Below, one piece after another: positions 30,553 to 42,484 of a stretch of DNA of 64,000 nucleotides. The position numbers and the translations under genes were made by a program. Source of the stretch: Liriodendron chinense (lineage: Eukaryota; Streptophyta; Magnoliopsida; Magnoliales; Magnoliaceae). Position 1 is the first letter of the stretch. Each line of letters opens with the position of its first letter. Location of the stretch: contig ML058464.1 of assembly GCA_003013855.2 (NCBI GenBank), forward strand, positions 280,170 to 344,169, in the 5' to 3' direction. The notes below the pieces were generated by a model that did no database searches, was not told the DNA's origin, and saw nothing but the letters and a program-made list of their open reading frames with translations.

Positions 30553-31104
30553 AAAACTTGTTCGCTTCCCCAAGTGTAGGGTTGCGATGTAGTAATAAAC
30601 TCGGTAATACCGAGGTCGATCCACGGGGACTTATGTAGGATGTCACAAACTCATCCACAAGTTTCTATTGAAGCTAACAATCAAAGTTTGAATAGAATGT
30701 GTGTGATTAACAGTTTAAGCTAAATTGAATGTAAACAATTATAAGAAGGCACTAGGGGTTCGAGGATTCACTTGTAGCAATCCTCGATGTTCAATCCGCT
30801 GTGGTTTCCCATTCTCTCAACTAGAATCACCAGTCAGGTCTATCTAGTCGGATGATAGAACTGTTAAACCAGAAGTCTGTAACATGTAAGTTCTGTGCAT
30901 AAAGTTCACTCAACTCTAGGCCGATCTGACCATGCTCATTGCATAGGTCATTCACCTTTTCTATATGTCCAATTCCCAATCATAACCATCCTCAAGTCTT
31001 CTCACAAGACAAGGCTAGATCATGATTTGAACTGGATTCAAATTATATGCACAGTCTATACATATTCCAGATAATCAACCAAACTAGAACTTTGGCATGA
31101 AGCC

Positions 31105-32705
31105 TGTTCGCTTCCCCAAGTGTAGGGTTACGATGTAGTAATAAACTCGGTAATACCGAGGTCGATCCACAGGGACTTATGTAGGATGTCACAAACTCAT
31201 CCACAAGTTTCTATTGAAGCTAACAATCAAAGTTTGAATAGAATGTGTGTGATTAACAGTTTAAGCTAAATTGAATGTAAACAATTATAAGAAGGCACTA
31301 GGAGTTCAAGGATTCACTTGTAGCAATCCTCGATGTTCAATCCGCTGTGGTTTCCCATTCTCTCAACTAGAATCACCAGTCAGGTCTATCTAGTCGGATG
31401 ATAGAACTGTTAAACCAGAAGTCTGTAACATGTAAGTTCTGTGCATAAAGTTCACTCAACTCTAGGCTGATCTGAGCATGCTCATTGCATAGGTCATTCA
31501 CCTTTTCTATAGGTCCAATTCCGAATCATAACCATCCTCAAGTCTTCTCACAAGACAAGGCTAGATCATGATTTGAACTGGATTCAAATTATATGCACAG
31601 TCCATACATATTTCAGATAATCAACCAAAACTAGAACTTTGGCATGAAGTCCCTTTATGAAGAGCTTGGTACTAGAGCGCACTCCAATTCCTCGGATCAT
31701 ACAGGTCTAGACCGTTGCAAACAAATTAAGAAGATAAGTAATCCATCCAAACATCCATGAGTCATCACAAGACTAAGAGAAATTACTTAAAAACTTGTAT
31801 AAACTTCAAACCTTAGTTCATAATCATGAATTCCAAACTGAAAACCACTTAACTACGAATTAAAACATCTTGGATACACTACAAGCTTCACCTCTTAGCC
31901 CTAGCTAAGAGGTTTAGCTGCTCATGATCCAAGGAAACATGCAACAACTACAAAAAGCATAAAAACAGCAAAGCAAACCAAAAGGAGTTGTGAAACTCCA
32001 ATCTTCACTTTCACAGCCTCCAACCTCGCTTGAACCCTTCCAGGATGCCCTAGGAACGATCCCTAGGTGTCCTTTTATAGTCTGGAAGCTCCACAACTTC
32101 GGAAGAATCGAGAACTTGCGTAACACTTACGCAGCGCAGAGAAAATCGGGATGAAATTAGAAATTTCTAACTCAGTACGCATGGCCGACCGGTCAAGACC
32201 GGTCGATCTTGTGGAACAACAGTCCAGCAAGCACCTCCGACCGGTCATGACCGGTCGGAGCTATTCACCCTTGGTCCAGCAACCCAGTCCGACCGGTCAT
32301 GACCGGTCGGACATCTTCAAAAGTCCTCCAGCAGTTGTAGCCGACCGGTCAAGACCGGTCGGTCACCTTTATGCGTCCTTTAGTGTCATGGCTGACCGGT
32401 CGCTGACCGGTCTGGCTTCCTTAGCCGACCGGTCATGACCGGTCGGCAGTCCTTCAAGCTTCTTTTCTTCTTTCTCTTTTCTTTCCTTGCTTCTTGCTTT
32501 CACTTTCTCTCTTCTTTTCTTCTTCGATCATCAAATATTATTCATTAGAATGATGCCAAATGAGCTCTTCATGTCTTCAATTGAGTAGAGTCCACCCTCA
32601 ATCCTGTAATCACAAATCGTGCATTGAATTAGCTTACAAACCATACAAACCTTGCACAATTAGTGATGAATTGGGGTTAGAATATGCACAATTAAGAGCT
32701 CAACA
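31105..32705 (-). mobile_element. Solo Athila-family LTR inside the Athila 5' LTR
   Basis: 1601 bp from TGTTCGCTTCCCC to GAGCTCAACA on the + strand, flanked by AAGCC at 31100-31104 and 32706-32710. The host LTR has a single AAGCC at this place in its other copy (near 22330). The sequence is like the host LTR up to about 32160. Its palindrome array (32185-32443) then has six units with different flanking arms. A TATAAAAG box is at 32072-32079. Confidence 0.95.
32072..32079 (-). promoter_or_regulatory. TATA box of the solo Athila LTR
   Basis: TATAAAAG on the minus strand, 100-370 bp downstream of the palindrome array in the direction of transcription. The main Athila LTRs have the weaker TATAAGAG at the same place. 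Confidence 0.65.
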
Positions 32706-33795
32706 AAGCCCCTTTATGAAGAACTTGGTACTAGAGCGCACTCCAATTCCTCGGATCATACAGGTCTAGACCGTTGCAAACAAATTAAGCAGATAAGTAA
32801 TTCATCCAAACATCTATGAGTCATCACAAGACTAAGAGAAATTACTTAAAAACTTGTATAAACTTCAAACCTTAGTTCATAATCCTTAATTCCAAACTGA
32901 AAACCGCTTAACTACGAATTAAAACATCTTGGATACACTACAAGCTTCACCTCTTAGCCCTAGCTAAGAGGTTTAACTGCTCATGATCCAAGGAAACATG
33001 AAACAACTCTTAAAAACATGAAAACAGCAAAGCAAACCAAAAGGAGTTGTGAAACTCCAATCTTCACTTCCACAGCCTCCAACCTCGCTTGAACCCTTCT
33101 AGGATGCCCTAGGAACGATCCCTAGGTGTCCTCTTATAGTCTGGAGGCTCCACGACTTCGAAAGAATCGAGAAAGTGCGTAACACTTACGCAGCGCAGAG
33201 AATTTCGGGAAGAAATTAGAAAGTTCTAACTCAGTACGCATGGCCGACCGGTCATGACCGGTCGGCCTCAAGTGAAAACACTCCAGCAGGTATGCCCGAC
33301 CGGTCAAGACCGGTCGGGCCTTGTAGAACCTCAATCCAGCAAGCCACTCCGACCGGTCAAGACCGGTCGGATGTTTTTCTTCACATTGCAGCAACACTGA
33401 CCGACCGGTCTTGACCGGTCGGTCCTATTCATTGAATTCCCAGCAGCACTGTCCGACCGGTCATGACCGGTCGGACGTCTTCAGCAGCATCCTCCATACA
33501 TGGCAGACCGGTTACTGACCAGTCTGGCTTCCTTGGCCGACCGGTCACGACCGGTCAGCACTTTTTCTTCTTTGCTTTCTTCTCTTTCTTTCTTCTTTTC
33601 TCTTTGATCTTCCTTCAATACTTCATCCTATGGTCTTCAATACTTGTAAGGAGCCTCATTTAGCTTTCAAATGGTGAGCTCTCCATCTTGTCCCTACAAT
33701 CACACATCATGCATTAAGTTAGTTCTTTAAACATATATATCATGCATAATGAGTGATGCATTGGGGTTAGAATATGCATAATTATGAGCTCAATA

Positions 33796-34732
33796 GTGCC
33801 TCCTGGAGTAAGGCACGTTCTTCTTCGGCATAGTGGTCGATGTCTTCGACCCTATGGGCTTGCTGAAAAGCAACCGCGGGTTGCTGAAATTGATTTGATG
33901 ACTGAACTGGATTCTGATGAACTTGTGCTTGAAAGGATTGTAACTGAACTGGAGATTGTACTGAAGGTTGAACTGGAACTTGCTGGAAATTGACTGGATT
34001 TTGCTGAATTGAAGATTGCTGAAAATTAACTGGATTTTGCTGAATTGAAGATTGCTGAAAATTAACTGGAATCCCATCGGCGGGGATGTGCTGGAATTGA
34101 AAAGTGCTCCTGTTTGCAGGAGGCTGAGATGCTGGGAAGTGACCCCCTTGTTGGGTATTCGCCACTGTCCGCTGATTGATGTGGGCTTGACACTGACCCC
34201 CGTTGTGGGCATTCGCCAGTGCTGTCCCTGTTGCTGGAAATTAAATTGAAATCCCATCGGCGGGGATGTGCTGGAATTGAAAAGGTGTCCCATCGGCGGG
34301 GACATGCTGAGATCTACTGAGATTGTTGTTTGCAAGATTAACTGGAAGCTGACTGGATGTTCCTGCAACGGAAGTGCTCTGAGATGGCCTTGTCGTCGCA
34401 GGAAGATATTGAGAAGGATGCCCCATAGCGAAGGGCTGAGATGGCTGCTGTCGGTAGTCTTGGGCAGACTCCGATGGTTGTGCTTGATTTGAACTGGAGG
34501 CCGGGAGGACCCGGCATGGTTGCTGAGATTGCTGAACTGGGCCAACTTGATTGTTGGCTGCTGCGGTGGCTTGTGCTTGCATGAATTGCAAGAGCATTTC
34601 TTGCATTGCTCTCACTCCTTGTGCCAATTCTTGTATGATTGGCGTATTATCAATGGGCTGTTGCGCTGGAGGTTGCGCTTCGGTCATTTCAAGAGCAGGG
34701 AAGTGATGAGTTTCTTCTTCATGGTCGGACAT
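33796..34732 (-). pseudogene. N-terminal gag of the Tat element, Q-rich, frameshifted
   Basis: It starts at ATG 34732 (MSDHEEETHHFPALEM) about 270 nt after the primer site. It is very rich in Q, S and P and has short internal repeats: FQFQHIPADG twice and VNFQQSSIQQNP twice, matching direct repeats in DNA at about 33985-34075 and 34245-34310. The frame ends at 34241 and resumes by 34165, and the stretch between reads well in another frame, so two compensating shifts are likely. At 33796 it is cut by the Athila insertion, across which the frame is preserved. Confidence 0.82.
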
Positions 34733-35002
34733 GGCTTGCTGAGCCCGAGTGCGGATTATGCTGCGGAAGGGAAGCTGTCTCCGAACACGTTGAGCCCGAG
34801 GTGGCGCAATGGTGAGAACTATACTCTACTCTTTTTGGGTTTTGCGATTTTCTATTTTTTTTTTTTTTGGAATTTTCTATTTTTTTTTTTGTTTGGGTTT
34901 GGGTAGAATGCTATGCAGATGAGATTGTATGAGAATTAATGACTTTCAAGTACGGGAAGGATTCTGTTTTCAAGTCGGATCACGACTAGTGGGACTAGCT
35001 TA
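34733..35002 (-). other. Tat 5' leader
   Basis: This lies between the primer site and gag. It contains A-rich runs on the element strand (34853-34892). No gene is visible. Confidence 0.7.
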
Positions 35003-35020
35003 TCCCCAGCAGAGTCGCCA
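35003..35020 (-). other. Primer-binding site of the Tat element
   Basis: The element strand reads TGGCGACTCTGCTGGGGA, three nucleotides inside the LTR edge at 35024. It is complementary to a tRNA 3' end TCCCCAGCAGAGTCGCCA. From memory Ogre/Tat elements use tRNA-Arg; I have not verified the tRNA. Confidence 0.82.
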
Positions 35021-36063
35021 TTCTGTGGACCCTCGCCGATTTTTCCGCGCTCCCACACGACGTCGTTCTCCCTTTCCTTTCGGAAGAAGAAGAAGAAGAA
35101 GAAGAAGTGCGAAATCGCCGTTTGTGCCACTGGCTTGCCTCGTTCTCGAGGGCTTTGTTTGGTAGTCGTGTTAAGCTGGATGTGTTTAAATGTGTTTATA
35201 TAAGACCAGAGTCGCCACTAGCCAGTTACTTCGAATCTACAGTCGGCTAGACCCCGTAGAAACGTTAGAGAAGGGAATCCGAGGATTCCTTCCTCTAAAA
35301 TGACTCTTGTTGATCTGCGGTCAGAGATTCGAGGTAAGGGATCACGGTTACAGGGTGGGAAGAGGTTAAGCACCCCACACACTGCCCGTACCGAAGTACG
35401 GTCTCTACTTCACAGAATCGATCGAATACTTGAAAGTCTAGTTTAATCCTCGTATATTCTCATGAATGACATGATGCATGAATGCGGGTCTGAACAGTAA
35501 GAGTTTCTGATGGGCAGGTTCCAACAACGGGCAAGCCCAGAGCGTACGCTCGAACTGACAGGTGCTTAATGTAAGACGTATGCAGTGTGCTTGAATGATC
35601 AAGGTCTTTTATGGTGAAGCATGAATGCAGGTCTGAACAGTAAGAGTTTCTGATGGGCAGGTTCCAACAACGGGCAAGCCCAGAGCATACGCTCGAACTG
35701 ACAGGTGCTTAATATAAAGACATATGCATGTGTGTTTGAGTAATCAAGGTGCTTGTAGTGAAGCAGGGGGGGTTGGAAGAAAAGTAAATGTTGCACTTAT
35801 GCTAGATGCAAATGAGATGATGCTGGAAAATGAGTAGCTGGGTGGACGGAGGTGTCGCAAGGGTTGGCTTCGAGTGGCTGGATCAAGACTTGGATGGCTT
35901 GGGAGGCTTGGAGCAGTGGTCAGGCTGGGCTGGACCACGGTTAGACTCTCCTCACTCGGGCTCTCCTTGGTGGAAAAATGGGCTAAAGGGTGGAGAGATG
36001 GACTCAGAGCTCTCGGGCTGAAATGGACTCGAATGGCTTGTTGAAATGAGAAGGGGAGGGGGG

Positions 36064-36071
36064 TATTTATA
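36064..36071 (-). promoter_or_regulatory. TATA box of the Tat 5' LTR
   Basis: TATAAATA on the minus strand, just downstream of the GC-rich near-palindrome. It should start the genomic RNA of the giant element. Confidence 0.75.
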
Positions 36072-36186
36072 GCGGCAGAGAGGGGCACTCTCGTAATTTT
36101 TTCCGGGCGGCCTGCCATGGGCCGCCCGTACGGCCGCTCCTCGGTTTCCAGCGAGTACGGTCGCTCCCTCGGGGCTGCTGTTTGAC

Positions 36187-36343
36187 TCGCTGGTCGACTC
36201 AGTGAGTTGACTCAGCGGGTCGACTCGGTGGTTTGACTCGACGGGTTGACTCGACGGGTTGACTCGGTGTTTTGACTCGACGGGTTGACTCGACGGGTTG
36301 ACTCAGCGGGTTAACTCAGCGAGTTGACTCAGTGAGTTTGACT
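36187..36343. repeat. 13-bp tandem array in the Tat 5' LTR
   Basis: About twelve GACTC-anchored 13-bp units, the same array as at 1592-1752, in U3 upstream of the TATA box. Confidence 0.85.
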
Positions 36344-36726
36344 TTTTTTTGGGATTTTTTGACTGGCCTTTTTTATGGGGGGGTTTTTCAGGGTGGTGTT
36401 TAGGACTGGGTTGACTGGGTTCAGGCTTGAACTGGGCTATGGAATGGGGCTTACAAGGGTGAGTTTGGCTGAGTTTGGACTTGGGATTTGGGGGTATGGT
36501 CCTCCGTTCAACCAGCTATCTCTACCAACAGTGTAGCCGAAGGTGGGGTGTCTACAGGAAGTTTTGGGTGGGTGCAAGCAAAGGGTTTGGCAGCTCAAGT
36601 GGGCCCCACCGTGATGTTATTTGAAATCCACCCCAACAATCAAGTATATCACCCCATGTTAGACTCAAAGCCCAAAAATCAGCCCCATCTATGATTTAGG
36701 GACCACACAATTGAAAATAGTTTATA

Positions 36727-37359
36727 GCACAACCCTCATCCTCCAAACTATTTATCTTAGTGTGGCCAACCAGAATCATGGATGGGCATGATGTTTGGTC
36801 CCCATGCCTAAATTATGGTGTGCAATATGTAGGAAAGGATTTAATATAATTATTACTATAGACCCTATAAAAATCAAGGGTGGACACCTCTCTTAAATGT
36901 TTCCTTTGGTGTAGCTCACCTAAAACACAAGCTAGACTGATTTTCTTCCTAACATGGGATTACACATCTAATGGTCAAAGTGGACCTTGCATAGCCATCA
37001 AAAATCCCTTTAAATCTCTTTTATCTGGAGGAGTTGCAACAAGGACCCCGCCCCTTAATTTTTTGGGGCCCACCATGATGTGTAAGTGAAATCCACTCTG
37101 ACCAATAGATGTGTGATCCCGTGGTAATTGGGGCGAATAAAGACTAACCTGGGATACAATTGGCCCATATCAAAGGAAATTGTTGGAAGAGAGACATCCA
37201 CTCTTGATATTTACAAGACCCGCCATGATGATTTTATGAAAACCACTATAACCATTTGATGCCGCAAAAAAAAATTATGCCTAGGGCCCAAGCATTAGGC
37301 ACAATTGTAATTCAAGTGAGTCATACTAAGAGAAACAGTTTGGAGGGTGAGGGTTGCCC
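36727..37359. repeat. Fold-back repeat with ~40-bp inverted ends
   Basis: CAACCCTCATCCTCCAAACT near 36731 is matched in inverted orientation by AGTTTGGAGGGTGAGGGTTG near 37339-37358. The inside is A/T-rich with GTGGGCCCACCATGATG-type words. It looks like a decayed fold-back DNA element or MITE. No target duplication was recognised. Confidence 0.6.
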
Positions 37360-38399
37360 TGCCCATAATTTTCACTCATGTTATCCACCCAATCATTGTT
37401 AGGGCACACAATTTTGTGACATCGATGATAATTATCACATTTGTGAAAAATACCCACTTTGTATAATTATCATTAGCAAAAATATCATTTTAATGCTAAA
37501 AAAAGAAAATCATGGGTGGGTCTAATCTTTTTGCCTAGCCCTAACATAAGGTGATGCACCAGGCCGTTAAGGTGGCTTTCACATAAACATCATAGTAAGG
37601 TCCACCTAAGCCACCACCCTCTTGTTTGCACGACAACTTCCCCAACTTCTGTAAATAAATTTAACGGAGGTTACTCCAGTGATAATTAATAAGGTAGCCT
37701 ATTGAAAATCATTTTGAAAAAAGGTGCGGTGATGTAGGGAAAAGCATGAAATAACAATAAATAAATAAATAAACCATCGTCTTCCTCAAGTAATAAAGGC
37801 CTTGAATTCACAAAGTAGTTTCTAGAATTCATAAGAAGAAATAAGAGAAAACTTAAATATTTTATTGAATAATATGTAATGTCTACCAACTCTCGATTAC
37901 ACCACTAATAAATAAATAAAAAAGTAAACCCTAATTCATAATTATTAAAAATAGAAAAATTCTAATCCAAATAAAAGTCATAATTCAACTATAATAAAAC
38001 TTACCCAAAATAGTAAGTTTTTTTAAAAGTAGAAAGTCCTAAATTAACCATATTAGAGCATTTCTGGAATAATTACAATCAATTAATCTCTGAAAAATAA
38101 GGAAATATAAAATTCTAAAAAAGAAAAAAAATGACAAAATAGAAATTATTAAAAATAGTAAATTTTCCTAAATTTGTAATTTTAAACTGGAGGCGTTCGT
38201 TTTTCACGACACTGACAGATGCGACCCACAATTTCTCCTTATCCGAAATGAATTTTTTCGAAACTGTACGCTCATGAGGCCCAGCTATGTCATGCCCTAC
38301 GTAGGACTAGGCCCGAATCTGACAGATTACTTACGCTTCTATTTAGCCTTCTTTTGGTCGAGTCATTCTAGGAATGTAAATGTGTCACATCCTACATCA
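37360..38399. other. A/T-rich stretch without a recognisable gene
   Basis: It contains (AATA)n-like runs near 37757-37775 and 37905-37925. From about 38180 it is less A/T-rich, and it may include the 3' untranslated part of the LINE fragment that follows. Confidence 0.5.
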
Positions 38400-39040
38400 A
38401 TCCCCTCCACTTAGAAAGAACTCCTCGAGGAACACCTTGAAGGCCTAGGACTCGCCACCTTTAAGAAAAGGTGGAAACCGCCACCTGAATTTGCATTAAT
38501 ACCAAAGAACACTACAACTTTCGGGTAGACCCGATAAAAAGCAGGGCACACCTATCATATCGCTTAACCAGCACCTTTGTACAACCTACTGGGGAATTCA
38601 TCCCTGAAATACTACCTAGCAGAAACCTGCTTAACCTCTCCCAAGCATGTTACGGTCCAAGTAGATCGTCCCTCAAATGGGCTTAGGGAGATCCCTGGAC
38701 TTAGAAAAAAAAAACTCTTCTATCATGTGTCATGTTGCCTATTTTAGCCAATGCATCAGTCACTCCATTCGCTTCCCTTGGCACATAGTGGATTAGAACC
38801 TCACCTTTACTCATGAGTGCCTTAATGTGAATCCACCAGTATCACATAGCCCAGTTTGAAGGCTTCTCCTTTCTAAGCGGCTCGACTATGATCATCAAAT
38901 CACTCTCCACCAACAACTTCTTATAACCCCTGTTCAGATCAGCAGATAGCCCCTAATACACCACCCGAATTTTAGCTCAAGAATTCAAGTCTAACACATA
39001 ACCCTAGGCAAAGGCAAATACTATCTAATCTTGACTTCCT
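38400..39040 (-). pseudogene. LINE fragment: RNase H domain and 3' part
   Basis: Minus-strand translation gives YKKLLVESDLMIIVEPL, then YWWIHIKALMSKGEVLIHYV, then PREANGVTDALAKIG. These are the D and the RE-x-N-x-(A/V)-D-A-L-A blocks of the RNase H of plant non-LTR retrotransposons. Stop codons interrupt it (one before YWW and others downstream). The 5' side ends against the copia LTR at about 39046, so the LINE is truncated there. Confidence 0.72.
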
Positions 39041-39217
39041 CTACCGAGCTCCCACCGGTCGGCTGTGTACGCATTTTCTTACATAGATACGAGGATTTGC
39101 ATAAGTAGTTTCTAATTTTAGTTTTTTGCCTATATTAACGGGTTGGAACCGAGATTAGGAGTAATCCTAAGGTGTCCACCAAAGTTTCCTAAGTGTATTA
39201 GGGAGAGGGGAGAGTGT

Positions 39218-39256
<39 letters not shown>

Positions 39257-39548
39257 TTTTCTCTAGGTTTTCCTTGCTTGTGGGCTATCAATCTTTGTAA
39301 TCTTCTGAATCATAGTGGATTGCTTTGTGCCATGGTTTTTTACCCGTTGAGGGGTTTTTCCACTGTAAAATCGGATTGTCTCTGTGTGGTTGGAATGCTT
39401 GTGTGATTGGTTGCATTGTGTTACTCGTTAGATTCGAATATTCTCCTATATGTGTTTGGCTTTTTCTTCCGCTGCCGACGTTTATTCCCAACAAGTGGTA
39501 TCAAAGATAAAGTTGGGGTGGAGTAGAATTCGGATGTGAGACGAGAAC

Positions 39549-40386
39549 ATGGGATCAAGCACGAGGTTCGAAGTAGAGAACTTCTCCAAAAAAAATAACT
39601 TCAAACTATGGAAGGTGAAGACTGAATTCCTCCTAGTTCAGCAAGGGCTTAACGAGGCTCTTGGAAAGCGACCTGAGGCTATGAACGAAGATGAGTGGAC
39701 GAAGCTCGACAAGAAGGTCAAAACATCGATCATGTTATGCCTTACAGATGATGTCCTCTATAATGTCATGAAGGAAAAGATTGCGACTGATACAATGGCG
39801 AACTTAAAGAGAGTCTATGCTAAAAAATCTCTTGAGAATCGGATGTATCTGTTGATGCAGTTGTTCACCTTGAGGATGACAGAGGGGGCGGATGTGGAGG
39901 ACCACTTAAGCACGTTCAATCGACTGGTTTGCAAATTGGTGGAGATAGATAAGCTGATGAAGGATAAATATTAAGCATGCATCATGCTGAGTTCTCTTCC
40001 AAATTCATATGAGTCATTCAGGGACTCTTTGTGTGTAAAGAGAGAGACCATCAACGTTGAGACTGTTATCTCAGCCCTCCAATCGAAAGCAATGAAAAAA
40101 AAAAGGCGATGACGTGGGTTCTCATTCTTCTTTACAGGCACTGATTATGAGGGGAAGAAATTATGAGCTTGGTGGGGAGGTATTCTAAATCGATATCTAA
40201 AGCCAAAGGCAAAGGGAAAGCTAAGGTGTAGTGGTGGAATTGTGGTCAAGAAGGCCACATGAGAGGGGATTGTCAGAATCCGAAGTTGAAGCAAGAGAAG
40301 TATGAAAATTCTTCTGGAGATGGAGCTAATACTGTAAAGGACGGTGGCGATCCTTGTGAAGTTCTGACTATATCTAATAAGGGATC
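39549..40386 (+). pseudogene. Copia gag with zinc knuckle, broken
   Basis: The first 141 residues are open and contain NFSKKNNFKLWKVKTEFLL and WTKLDKKVKTSIMLCLTDD, the copia gag (UBN2) pattern. A TAA stops it at 39974 and the homologous sequence goes on (SLPNSYESFRDSL in the next part). The CCHC knuckle is at about 40231-40276 as WWNCGQEGHMRGDC, with the first cysteine replaced. The element is interrupted at 40386 by a solo LTR. Confidence 0.8.
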
Positions 40387-42479
40387 TGTTGGGGTCCCAA
40401 AAGTCAGTATCCTCCAAAATAAATCAATTGGGCACATACTTCGAGGAAATTCCACAAAACACAATCCAACGCACCAAATAGTAAGATTTTCAAAAGATCC
40501 AGTACTTAGCCATTTTTCTCCAGCGGGCCCCACGAATCACCGTGATCAAAACCGTCCGAAATCAAGCGGAAACCTTCGTTATGAAAAGCAGTGCATGACG
40601 ATTGGCCAAAAAGCGGGCCCCACAAACCCTTCATTTTGCAAAACTCAATTTTTGTAAATAACAAGTCCGTCAAGCGCACCCATTTATTCCGCTCGATGCA
40701 CCCTTAAATTCATGAAAATTCAATAATCATTTCAGGATGTATTTCACCTTTGGCGCATCAAAAAAATAGCTTGACGCATCCGAAAAATATCTTCGACGTG
40801 TCCATAAATTCAGCAAATCCAAAACTTCAATTTTGGGGTGTATTGGACCTTGACGCATCCGAAAAATGATCTGACGCGTTCATAAAATAGCTCGACGCAA
40901 CCATAAATTCACCAAGAATCATAATAGTATTTTTTAGATGCATTGAACTCCAACGCACCTGAAAAATAGCTCGACGCACCCAGAAAATCAGCACATTTCA
41001 GAACATCATTTTGGTGTGCGTCGGAACTCCCACGCACCTATTTTTGGGGTGCATCAAAGGCCTTTTGGGATTTGTCATACGTGGCAACCCTCATTGGTCG
41101 CTATCCGGTATTTTCAAGTATAAATACCCCCTCCCACTATTCATTTGTACAGATTAAGAGAGAGAAAGAGCTATTATTTCCTGGGTACTTGGGATTTATC
41201 GCCGGAATCCCTTTCCGACCGCCGAAAACTTTTTCAGTCACCGGAATCCCTCTCCAATCACCGGTATCTTCCACCGGAAGATCACTCTGACCAAGACCAC
41301 CGCAGGTCCAGATTATAAAAAATCATAAGTGTGGGCACGCACCCATAAATTAAGTCTCACGCACCCAAAAATTCAACATAATTCGAACAAGTATTTTCAG
41401 GGTGCATTGGACTCCGACGCACCCAAAAATCCAACATAATTCGGACAAGTATTTTTTCGATGCATTGGACTCCCACGCACCCAAGAATTGTCCCACGCAT
41501 CCATAAATTTAACAAAAATTAGATAACTAATTTAAGGGTGCGTTGACATCCCACACACCCATAAATTAGGTCCCACGCACCCGAAAAATCAACCAATTAC
41601 AGAAAATGTTTACGGGTGTACCGGACTCAATTTTAAGTGTTTTCAAGCCCTGTTTGAGCCTATTTTGAGTATTTCGAGCGTTCCAGACGCAATGGAGTAG
41701 TCAAACGATCGTTCCAAGATCTCAAAATGAGCAGAACCACACGTCTTTGAGGCTTGACCTGATTCAACATGATGAATGAAATAACCTCTCAGAAAGGAGC
41801 CACCAACATTTAGAATTATACAAAGATATTATTATTCATATGTACTGCAAGATGTGACCTAATTAGGGTCGAAAGTTGGACAAACGGGATTATGGTCATC
41901 ACAATAAACCATATCAAAAGAATTTCAAGTCTCTACAAAATAATTGTTATGAACTGCCACAACACAACGGTCGATGCCCTACCCATTCAAACGGAATCCG
42001 TTGGTTGAGCTACTCAGGTATACACAACTGTAGATTGGACTTCCCGAGGTCACCTGTCCATACATGACAGGTGCGGGCCTAGAGTCATCCTTCTCAGTCA
42101 TAAACCCTGATAATCTCAGCTCGAATCTCTGGTTAAAACATGGGACATAGACATCTAGCTAATACAAAGATGGTTCAACCCATAACAAAACAAATACAAG
42201 TCTCTATGACCACAAACTCTAAGACCATAGTCCCCGCTGACTAGTCTTCTGCATTTTAATCAAGGGTCGTCGATCATTCGATGTAATTAATGGCTCGTGC
42301 CAGATCACGGCTTGGAATGTACAAGATCTCAAAATCTATGGAATAAAATTCATCTTGCGATATCTCTTCTTGTGTACATTTTGTGAATGCTTGTGATTAT
42401 CTTTGAATGTTTTCACTATTCAGAACCCCAGAGCAACAATACACAGAAAATGTCCTTGTAACATTTTTTAGTTCTAACA
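40387..42479 (+). mobile_element. Solo LTR with GACGCACCC-type repeats, 5-bp target duplication
   Basis: 2093 bp, from TGTTGGGGTCCC to GTTCTAACA, flanked by GGATC at 40382-40386 and 42480-42484. A TATA box is at about 41118 (TATAAATACCCC), in + orientation. Upstream (40690-41050) and downstream (41330-41640) are many degenerate copies of GACGCACCC followed by an A-rich word. No coding region. The family is not one I recognise. Confidence 0.87.
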
Positions 42480-42484
42480 GGATC

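Larger units (their letters stand above)
21789..33795 (-). mobile_element. Athila-type Ty3/gypsy retrotransposon inserted in the Tat gag
   Basis: LTRs are at 30559-33795 (5', itself interrupted) and 21789-23405 (3'). GTGCC at 21784-21788 and 33796-33800 is the 5-bp target duplication. On the element strand the LTR starts TGTTGAGCTC and ends AAGCGAACA. The last base pair before the right duplication is mutated (TA for CA on the + strand). A tRNA-Asp-type primer site, gag, protease, RT, RNase H and integrase, and a polypurine tract are all present. Without the nested solo LTR the element is about 10.4 kb. The two LTRs differ at only a few positions by eye plus one 15-nt deletion, so insertion is recent. 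One stop and one frameshift break gag-pol. Confidence 0.95.
30559..33795 (-). repeat. 5' LTR of the Athila element, split by a solo LTR
   Basis: The LTR parts are 30559-31104 and 32711-33795, plus one copy of the AAGCC duplication, giving 1631 bp. It carries the full seven-unit palindrome array at about 33242-33558, including the unit shortened in the 3' LTR. Confidence 0.94.
1270..36556 (-). mobile_element. Giant Tat/Ogre-lineage Ty3/gypsy retrotransposon
   Basis: Read on the minus strand the element has a 5' LTR (35024-36556), a primer site (35003-35020), gag-protease (34732 to 17978, split by the Athila insertion), RT with RNase H and a second archaeal-type RNase H (17397-15700), integrase (15715-14397), a 12.4 kb 3' region, a polypurine tract (1963-1976) and a truncated 3' LTR (1270-1962). 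Lineage is shown by the second RNase H, the LTR start TGTAGACACCCC, the Tat-type polypurine tract and the large size. Removing the 12,012-bp insertion leaves about 23.3 kb, and about 24.1 kb with a whole 3' LTR. The two LTR copies are very similar by eye. The coding region has at least seven stops or frameshifts, so this copy is not autonomous. The 3' region carries two genes on the opposite strand. Confidence 0.92.
35024..36556 (-). repeat. 5' LTR of the giant Tat element
   Basis: 1533 bp, TGTAGACACCCC at its start on the element strand and GGGTCCACA at its end. It contains, in order of transcription, the 13-bp array (36343-36187), the GC-rich near-palindrome (about 36130-36105), the TATA box (36071-36064), the 144-bp tandem block, and the UUCG hairpin (35401-35386). 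The host flank starts GGAAG at 36557. The other flank is outside the window, so the target duplication cannot be tested. Confidence 0.93.

Noticed and set aside
36880..37089. 69-residue open frame on the + strand in the fold-back repeat
   Set aside because: It lies in non-coding repeat sequence and has no conserved feature.
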